From positions 62,001 through 126,000 of the forward strand of contig CANMCE010000011.1 of the NCBI GenBank assembly GCA_947496235.1: a stretch of 64,000 bases of DNA, given 5' to 3'. A program made the translations under genes and the position numbers. Shown here piece by piece: positions 58,183-64,000 of the stretch. This DNA comes from an uncultured Glaciecola sp. Its GTDB lineage: Bacteria; Pseudomonadota; Gammaproteobacteria; Enterobacterales; Alteromonadaceae. The notes beneath the pieces were generated by a model, which was not told the origin of the DNA, made no database searches, and saw only the letters and a program-made list of their open reading frames with translations. Position 1 is the stretch's first letter. Each line of letters begins with the position of its first letter.

Positions 58183-58372
58183 GAATCAAGAATCCTTTAT
58201 TAACCTTAAGTTTAGTAGGGGCGTAATGATGATTGTCGAGATGTAAATTCACAATTACGAAATTTTGTAACTATTTTGTTAATTCAGGTGTAATATGTTA
58301 TTTTCCTGTTGATGTGAAAAAACATAAAGAATATTATCAAATAACGCATTATTTTACGGGTAGTAAGTTCAG

Positions 58373-59569
58373 ATGCATGAAAACAAACATAGTATCACTT
58401 TGCTTTTTAAAGCTAACAAGGTATACGATCGTCAAATTATCGAAGGGATTGGCAAATATCTGCAAACCTCTAATGCTGATTGGGATCTGTATTTAGAAGA
58501 AGATTTCATGGCGCGATTAGAGCACCTCGACGAATGGGGCGGCGACGGTATCATTGCCGATTATGATAATCCTGAGGTACAAAAGGCATTGCACAAAGCC
58601 AGTGTGCCTGTTGTCGGTATTGGCGGCTCTTACGCCAATCCTGAAGATTATCCAGATGTGCCTTATGTGGCAACTGACAACTATGAGTTGGTGAATGCGG
58701 CTTTCCAACACCTTCGTCAAAAAGGCGTACAGAGATTTGCCTTTTATGGTGCTCCGGTGGATGAAAACCAACGCTGGGCGCGAGAGCGAGAACAGGCAAT
58801 TCTAGATATAACCAAAAAAGAAGGTTATGAATGCCACGTTTATCGCGGCCATCCGGTGAGCCCTGAAACATGGCAGTACACCATAAAACGTTTAAGTGAC
58901 TGGTTAGAAAGTCTACCAACGCCTATCGGTATAATTGCAGTTACTGACGCAAGAGCGCGTCATTTACTCCAAGTATGTGACCACATTGGTATGCTGATAC
59001 CTGACAAAATATCGGTCATCGGCATAGATAACGATGATATCGCAAGGTATTTAAGTCGCGTCAGTTTAAGTTCGGTGAAACAAGGTTGTATTGAAATGGG
59101 CTTTCAAGCGGCTAAGTTTTTACATAAGCTGCTCGATGGCTACAAAGGGCCGAGAAAACCAGTGTTAGTGCCACCAGAAGGTATCGCTGAACGCCAGTCT
59201 ACCGATTATAAAGCTATTGTAGATCCTTATGTTATGCAGGCTATGCATTTCATTCGCCAAAATGCGAACCGCGGTATCAAAGTTGAACAAGTGTTAGACT
59301 ACGTCGGAGTTTCACGTTCAAATCTAGAACACAGATTTAAAGAAGAGCGCGGACATAGTATTCATACCGAGATTCACAATGAAAAGCTAAATAGAGCTTG
59401 TAAAATGCTAACCGAAACCGACGACTCTACCGCACAAATCGCCAAGAGTTGTGGTTATCCATCGCTGCAATACATGTATGCGGTGTTCAAGAAGCATTTT
59501 GACCAAACACCAAGAGAATACAGAGATGAAGCCCGCCCTGGAAAAGAGCTAGACTTCGAACCTGAGTAA
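58373..59569 (+). CDS. xylR: Xylose-responsive regulator XylR (AraC family)
   Basis: A 398-residue transcription factor of E. coli XylR architecture. The N-terminal two-thirds is a LacI-type ligand-binding domain (EWGGDGIIADYDNPEVQ, PYVATDNYELVNAAF, ISVIGIDNDDIARYLSRVSL). A C-terminal AraC-type double helix-turn-helix (about 290-390) contains ANRGIKVEQVLDYVGVSRS and DSTAQIAKSCGYPSLQYMY. It should activate xyl genes when xylose is bound. Divergence from xylBA and the position inside the xylan locus support local control. Its operator is unproven. Confidence 0.95.
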   Translation: MHENKHSITLLFKANKVYDRQIIEGIGKYLQTSNADWDLYLEEDFMARLEHLDEWGGDGIIADYDNPEVQKALHKASVPVVGIGGSYANPEDYPDVPYVATDNYELVNAAFQHLRQKGVQRFAFYGAPVDENQRWAREREQAILDITKKEGYECHVYRGHPVSPETWQYTIKRLSDWLESLPTPIGIIAVTDARARHLLQVCDHIGMLIPDKISVIGIDNDDIARYLSRVSLSSVKQGCIEMGFQAAKFLHKLLDGYKGPRKPVLVPPEGIAERQSTDYKAIVDPYVMQAMHFIRQNANRGIKVEQVLDYVGVSRSNLEHRFKEERGHSIHTEIHNEKLNRACKMLTETDDSTAQIAKSCGYPSLQYMYAVFKKHFDQTPREYRDEARPGKELDFEPE

Positions 59570-59575
59570 AGTAAA

Positions 59576-59603
59576 TGACTGAACTAGTCTACTAGTTCAG
59601 TCA
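59576..59603. terminator. Perfect 12-bp hairpin between xylR and the xylanase gene
   Basis: TGACTGAACTAG / CTAGTTCAGTCA with a 4-base loop, placed 7 bases after the xylR stop and covering the last codons of the convergent xylanase gene. The minus-strand tail is TTTACT. Probably a shared 3' end for both transcripts. Confidence 0.65.
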
Positions 59604-60675
59604 CCGCTGTATAGGCGGGTTTAGGTTCTTTTTGGCGATTCAACAACAAAGGATAATCTGTCCTACCTGGCACTGGCCAGTTATTTCGCCAAGAAACGCT
59701 ATCGTCCACTCCCCACAAAGTCACCCGATCTATAGTGTCTTGATATTTTAAGAATATCGAGAATAAATCCACGTAAACCTTGGTCAGCCTGTCTTGCATC
59801 TGTTCTGAAATGCCATTAGCGAAGGGGTTTAATTTTTCTTCAAATTCAACACTTTGGCTGACTTCTGCACCCACCTGTGCTTGTTCAGGAAATGGTAAAA
59901 CGCTGACATCCAATTCTGTGATTGATACCTTAACACCCAGCGCCATAAATCTTTTTATACTGTCTTCAACTAAGTTTAAATCAGGATAAAATACCGAATA
60001 ATGCCCTTGCATGCCTACTGAAGTAATAGGTAAGCCGGCCGCTTTAATTGATTTGACTATCTCGGCTGCCGCAGCTGCTTTTTTGGCGTTATACATATTG
60101 TAGTCGTTGTAATATAGCTCAGCCTCAGGATCAGCAGCATGGGCGTATTCAAAGGCTTTAATTATGTAGTCATCCCCAATAATGGTGTGCCATTTAGTTA
60201 CCCTAAAAGTGCCATCATCATTTAATGCTTCATTCACCACATCCCAGCCCTTAACCTTGCCCTTATAACGACTAACTACTGTGGTAATGTGATTTTTCAA
60301 GCGGGCTAACAAGGCTTCCCTTGAGAGAGGATTGCCCTGTTCATCTTCAAACACCCAGTCGGGGGTTTGTTGATGCCAAACAAGGGTATGCCCTATAACT
60401 TCTGCCTCACAGCGTTTAGCCATGGCCATGAGTTTATCAGCAAGAGAAAAATCAAAGGTATCCTGCGTTGGATGTATATTTTGCCATTTCATCGCATTTT
60501 CAGCGGTCAATGCATTGTAATGCTGACAAATCAATTTTTCAGATTGTTCGGGGTTTTCTAGCATAGAGGTACTAACAGCGGTTCCAATCAGAAAATGTTT
60601 TTCAAATGCGTCTCTTAAGTCTTTTGCTTGGGCGGCTAAAGGCAATAAAAGTACGACTGCTAATAAGATTCTCAT
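59584..60675 (-). CDS. GH10 endo-1,4-beta-xylanase
   Basis: A 363-residue (beta/alpha)8-barrel xylanase that cuts the xylan backbone by a retaining mechanism. A signal peptide (about 1-17) is followed directly by the catalytic domain with no carbohydrate-binding module. VIGHTLVWHQQTPDW, the acid/base Glu in WDVVNEALND (near residue 145) and the nucleophile Glu in SITELDVSVLP (near 250) are all present. GAGG precedes the ATG. Lack of a binding module suggests it works on soluble or already imported oligosaccharides in the periplasm. It is convergent with xylR. Confidence 0.96.
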   Translation of the reverse strand: MRILLAVVLLLPLAAQAKDLRDAFEKHFLIGTAVSTSMLENPEQSEKLICQHYNALTAENAMKWQNIHPTQDTFDFSLADKLMAMAKRCEAEVIGHTLVWHQQTPDWVFEDEQGNPLSREALLARLKNHITTVVSRYKGKVKGWDVVNEALNDDGTFRVTKWHTIIGDDYIIKAFEYAHAADPEAELYYNDYNMYNAKKAAAAAEIVKSIKAAGLPITSVGMQGHYSVFYPDLNLVEDSIKRFMALGVKVSITELDVSVLPFPEQAQVGAEVSQSVEFEEKLNPFANGISEQMQDRLTKVYVDLFSIFLKYQDTIDRVTLWGVDDSVSWRNNWPVPGRTDYPLLLNRQKEPKPAYTAVTELVD

Positions 60676-60722
60676 AACAGGGCCTCTTTTATATTTATTG
60701 GCTAAAAATCAATTTTGGTTAT

Positions 60723-60744
60723 GCCCGTTAGAGAAATAACGGGC
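60723..60744. terminator. Hairpin between the aldo/keto reductase and xylanase genes
   Basis: Perfect 8-bp stem GCCCGTTA / TAACGGGC with a 6-base loop, 28 bases after the reductase stop. The minus-strand tail (ATAACC) is poor, so it may attenuate rather than terminate. Confidence 0.5.
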
Positions 60745-60771
60745 TTGGAGTTAGTTTTAAAAAATCTTTGT

Positions 60772-61767
60772 CTAGATTTCGCATCTAATATATTGCTCAA
60801 TATCCGATTTATAATAATCAAATAGTTGCTGATGCAATTGCTTTTCTATCCTAGTTAATTGAGATACTTGCGCATTTTGTATCACTTGCTGAGGACCACT
60901 GGCACCAGGAATAATAGTAGTAACCGCTGGGTGATCAAGAATCCATCGCATGGCAAACTGTGCCATGGAATATCCCTCTGGTACTCGAGATTTAATGCTG
61001 TCGACAATCTCTAATCCTTTTTCAAACGCAATGCCGCTAAAGGTTTCACCCACACTAAAGGCTTCACCGTCTTTGTTATAGTTTCTATGATCAGATTCGG
61101 CGAATTGAGTTTGTGGGTTAAATTTACCGCTTAACATGCCGCTAGCTAAAGGTAATCTAACAATGATTCCAACGTCATTTTGTTGTGCTTGAGTTAACAA
61201 GGATTCAACAGGTTTTTGTCTTAGTAAATTAAAAATGATTTGTAAAGATGACAAATCTGAGTGTTGTAAACAGATTTCAGCTTCGGCTTGAGTTTCTACA
61301 CTAGCACCAAAATTGCTAATCAACCCTTGCTGTTGTGCTTCTCTTAACCAATCGAAGATTTTACCCTCTTGTAAAACAGTTTTAGGAATACAATGTAGTT
61401 GAAGTAAATCAATGACGTCTCGTTGCAAGCGATCTTGGGCTCGCTTAATGGAATCGGTTAGGTCAATTAAACTATAACCGTCTGGATAAGTGCCCTGCCA
61501 CCGGCCATATTTGGTGGCAATTACAGCCTCAGGCAACAATTTATTCAAATGTTCACCTAGATAGGCTTCACTAACGCCAGCACCATATACATCAGCTGTA
61601 TCAAAAAAAGTAATTCCAGAATCCACCGCTTGTTGAATGATAGCAATGGCTTTGTCTTCAGAAACCGGGCCAAAATCGCCACCTAGTTGCCAACAACCAA
61701 GCCCCACTTCACTTATGTTTAAGCCTGAAGAACCTAATATTCGTTTTTCGATCTGATGATTTGGCAT
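60772..61767 (-). CDS. Aldo/keto reductase
   Basis: A 331-residue NAD(P)H-dependent oxidoreductase with the AKR barrel. The catalytic residues appear in FFDTADVYGAG (Asp and Tyr), ATKYGRW (Lys) and LLQLHC (His), with LVRLPL-like and NADPH-site stretches toward the C-terminus. Substrate is unknown. It belongs with the L-fucose-dehydrogenase or aryl-alcohol-dehydrogenase-like AKRs, and placement between tkt and the xylanase gene only hints at sugar aldehydes. I chose the ATG at 61767 (GGAG upstream) because a longer frame would run through the tkt terminator. Confidence 0.82.
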   Translation of the reverse strand: MPNHQIEKRILGSSGLNISEVGLGCWQLGGDFGPVSEDKAIAIIQQAVDSGITFFDTADVYGAGVSEAYLGEHLNKLLPEAVIATKYGRWQGTYPDGYSLIDLTDSIKRAQDRLQRDVIDLLQLHCIPKTVLQEGKIFDWLREAQQQGLISNFGASVETQAEAEICLQHSDLSSLQIIFNLLRQKPVESLLTQAQQNDVGIIVRLPLASGMLSGKFNPQTQFAESDHRNYNKDGEAFSVGETFSGIAFEKGLEIVDSIKSRVPEGYSMAQFAMRWILDHPAVTTIIPGASGPQQVIQNAQVSQLTRIEKQLHQQLFDYYKSDIEQYIRCEI

Positions 61768-61787
61768 AAATTTACTACTCCGTTTGC

Positions 61788-61816
61788 ATAAAAAAGAGGA
61801 CGTATTAAACGTCCTC
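61788..61816 (-). terminator. Intrinsic terminator of tkt
   Basis: Perfect 7-bp stem GAGGACG / CGTCCTC with a 7-base loop. On the minus strand it is followed by TTTTTTATG, 16 bases after the tkt stop. Its position also argues against the longer aldo/keto reductase start. Confidence 0.92.
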
Positions 61817-61831
61817 TTCAATTGGTCACTA

Positions 61832-63829
61832 TTAACCTAACAGGCCTTGAGCTTTTGCGATAATATTATCCACAGTAAAGCCAAAGTGTTCTAGCAATGC
61901 GTTACCTGGTGCAGATTCTCCGAAGGTCTGCATACCGATTATAGCTCCTGATGTACCTACATACTTGTACCAGAAATCTGTATGGGCTGCTTCTACCACA
62001 AGTTTTGGAACATCACTTGGTAACACTTCATCTTTATAGGCTTGAGATTGCGCATCAAACTGCTCAGTACTTGGCATAGATACCACTCGAACTTGATAGC
62101 CTTGCTCATTTAAGGTATCCGCTGCTCCCATCGCAATTCCCATTTCTGAGCCGGTTGCAATGATAATTAACTGCGGCGCTTGAGCACTTTCTTTTAAGAT
62201 GTAACCACCTTTTGCAATCGCCTTAAGTTGCTCATCTGAGCGCGCCATAGCTTTGGTGCCCTGACGAGAAAATACCAGTGCACTTGGTCCTTCCTCTTTA
62301 ATGATCGCTTGTCTCCATGCTTCGGCCGTTTCTGCTGCATCGCAAGGTCGCCAAGTAGTTAAATTAGGCGTTAGGCGTAGATTTGCTAACTGCTCAATAG
62401 GTTGGTGAGTCGGACCATCTTCACCTTGACCAATAGAGTCATGAGTGTAAACAAAAATATTTTTAGCTTTCATTAGGGCTGACATTCTTACTGCATTTCG
62501 TGCATATTCCATGAACATTAAGAAAGTCGCGCCAAATGGTATAAAGCCGCCGTGTAAAGCTATCCCGTTCATGATGGCGCTCATACCAAACTCGCGCACA
62601 CCGTAGAAGATATAATTGCCGGCTGGATCATCTTGAATGCCTTTGGCATCAGGCCATAGGGTTAAATTTGAGCCAGCTAAGTCAGCTGAACCGCCCATGA
62701 TTTCAGGTAATAATCCAGTAAAGAACTCGATGGAATTCTGCGACGCTTTACGAGTTGCAATGTTTTCTGCTTTTTCTTGTGATTGACGAACGAATTCATC
62801 TGCCTTTTTATTTAAATCTTCAGTTAAAGCTTTTTTCACAACACGACGAACATATTCTTCTGCAAGTTCAGGATGTTTTTCCTGATAGCTTTCGAACAAT
62901 GAACGCCACTGACTTTCTAACGTGTCACCTTTATCTTTTGTGTCCCATTGAGCATACACATCATCTGGAATTTCAAATGCAGGATAATCCCAGTTTAGGA
63001 ATTTACGAATCTCAACAATTTCATCTTCACCTAATGGAGAACCATGACATGCATGACTTCCTGATTTGTTTGGAGAACCAAAGCCGATAATAGTTTTGCA
63101 ACAAATCAATGTCGGTTTACCAGTTTCGGCCTGAGCTTGCTCAATAGCTGCAGTAATTGCATCCATATCATGACCGTCAACATCGCGGATTACGTGCCAA
63201 CCGTAAGATTCAAAACGCTTAGCAGTATCGTCGGTGAACCAACCTTCTACATGGCCATCGATAGAAATGCCGTTGTCATCCCAGAATGCAATTAATTTGC
63301 CTAGTTTTAAAGTACCGGCTAATGAACAAGCTTCATGTGAAATACCTTCCATTAAGCAGCCATCACCTAAAAAGCAATAAGTGAAATGATCTACAATATC
63401 AAAACCTGGCTGATTAAATTGTCCCGCTAAGGTTTTTTCCGCAATTGCCATACCTACTGCGTTTGCAATACCCGCACCCAAAGGGCCTGTTGTAGTTTCA
63501 ACACCAGGTGTATAACCGTATTCAGGGTGACCTGGGGTTTTCGAATGTAGTTGTCTAAATTGCTTTAGATCTTCCATGGAAAGGTCATAACCGCTTAAAT
63601 GCAATAAAGCATATTGCAACATTGAGCCATGTCCGTTCGAAAGAACGAATCTGTCTCTATTGCTCCAATTTGGATTATTAGGATTATGGTTATAGAATTT
63701 TTGCCATAAAACAGTGGCTATTTCAGCCATTCCCATTGGCGCACCAGGGTGGCCAGAATTAGCTTTTTGAACGGCATCTACCGCTAACATTCGAATCGCA
63801 TTTGCAGCAGGCGTAGTGATCACAGACAT
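61832..63829 (-). CDS. tkt: Transketolase
   Basis: A 665-residue thiamine-diphosphate enzyme of the pentose phosphate pathway, the entry point for xylulose-5-phosphate made by XylA/XylB. The N-terminal domain has [19 protein letters not shown] and the ThDP site [13 protein letters not shown]. The middle domain has [18 protein letters not shown] with catalytic-site residues, and the C-terminal domain [15 protein letters not shown]. Length agrees with E. coli TktA (663). The ATG at 63829 has GGGAAG upstream, so the eight-codon-longer frame is rejected. About 170 bases of upstream sequence to the window edge show no other gene. Confidence 0.97.
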   Translation of the reverse strand: MSVITTPAANAIRMLAVDAVQKANSGHPGAPMGMAEIATVLWQKFYNHNPNNPNWSNRDRFVLSNGHGSMLQYALLHLSGYDLSMEDLKQFRQLHSKTPGHPEYGYTPGVETTTGPLGAGIANAVGMAIAEKTLAGQFNQPGFDIVDHFTYCFLGDGCLMEGISHEACSLAGTLKLGKLIAFWDDNGISIDGHVEGWFTDDTAKRFESYGWHVIRDVDGHDMDAITAAIEQAQAETGKPTLICCKTIIGFGSPNKSGSHACHGSPLGEDEIVEIRKFLNWDYPAFEIPDDVYAQWDTKDKGDTLESQWRSLFESYQEKHPELAEEYVRRVVKKALTEDLNKKADEFVRQSQEKAENIATRKASQNSIEFFTGLLPEIMGGSADLAGSNLTLWPDAKGIQDDPAGNYIFYGVREFGMSAIMNGIALHGGFIPFGATFLMFMEYARNAVRMSALMKAKNIFVYTHDSIGQGEDGPTHQPIEQLANLRLTPNLTTWRPCDAAETAEAWRQAIIKEEGPSALVFSRQGTKAMARSDEQLKAIAKGGYILKESAQAPQLIIIATGSEMGIAMGAADTLNEQGYQVRVVSMPSTEQFDAQSQAYKDEVLPSDVPKLVVEAAHTDFWYKYVGTSGAIIGMQTFGESAPGNALLEHFGFTVDNIIAKAQGLLG

Positions 63830-64000
63830 CGTATCTTCCCATTTTAAATTCAAGTTTTACCGAGAAACGGTGAGAATATTTCAATTTGCGTAGGAGAGTA
63901 AATGTTGCACTAATCTGACGCAAATAAAATAAGTAAATAAATAAAGCGTTAGTTTAAAATCATCATACTAGAAAAAACAGCTAAAGCGGTAAAACTGCTT

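Overview
The window is a chromosomal segment of a moderately AT-rich marine gammaproteobacterium, most likely an Alteromonadaceae member of the Paraglaciecola/Glaciecola/Alteromonas type. This rests on the complete Na+-translocating NADH:quinone reductase operon with apbE and nqrM, petABC followed by sspAB, the rsmI / lpoA-yraN-diaA-dolP block, divergent mdh/argR, and a large TonB-receptor-centred xylan locus with flavin-dependent halogenase genes. No rRNA, tRNA, CRISPR array, transposase or phage gene was seen.

Left part (1-32.5 kb) is mostly core genome. It holds an M17 peptidase / DUF1653 / metallo-beta-lactamase-fold operon; dinB with a readable promoter overlapped by a perfect LexA box; a lone periplasmic binding protein; nqrABCDEF-apbE-nqrM; a TRAP transporter (dctQ-dctM-dctP order); fklB; ppc with a SpoU-type methyltransferase; a secreted protein with a PEP-CTERM-like tail; an M1 aminopeptidase lipoprotein; mdh/argR; rsmI; lpoA-yraN-diaA-dolP; sspAB; and petABC (cytochrome bc1).

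Right part (33-60.7 kb) is a glucuronoxylan utilisation locus. A TonB-dependent receptor (1108 aa) would import large oligosaccharides. Exported GH115 and GH67 alpha-glucuronidases, a GH10 xylanase, a GH9 lipoprotein and a SASA-type acetylesterase would trim them. A GPH-family symporter would bring products into the cytoplasm, where a GH43 enzyme releases xylose. XylA and XylB feed xylulose-5-phosphate to transketolase (tkt, right edge), and mannonate dehydratase (manD) serves the glucuronate side. An AraC-type XylR is the evident local regulator.

The least explained part is directly downstream of the TonB receptor on the same strand: halogenase - halogenase-like protein without flavin-site motifs - halogenase - DUF6445 protein, with nearly no gaps. 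The middle gene aligns by eye along its whole length with its neighbours but has lost the FAD-binding glycine motif, the catalytic lysine and the WxWxIP motif. A strong hairpin separates the receptor gene from this group. I regard this receptor-coupled halogenase trio as the best candidate for an undescribed system. A second notable structure is a roughly 196-bp long inverted repeat at 53.0-53.2 kb whose tip carries two small hairpins, both centred on CATCCATG.

All gene assignments come from reading the translated sequences and motifs. No database search was run.
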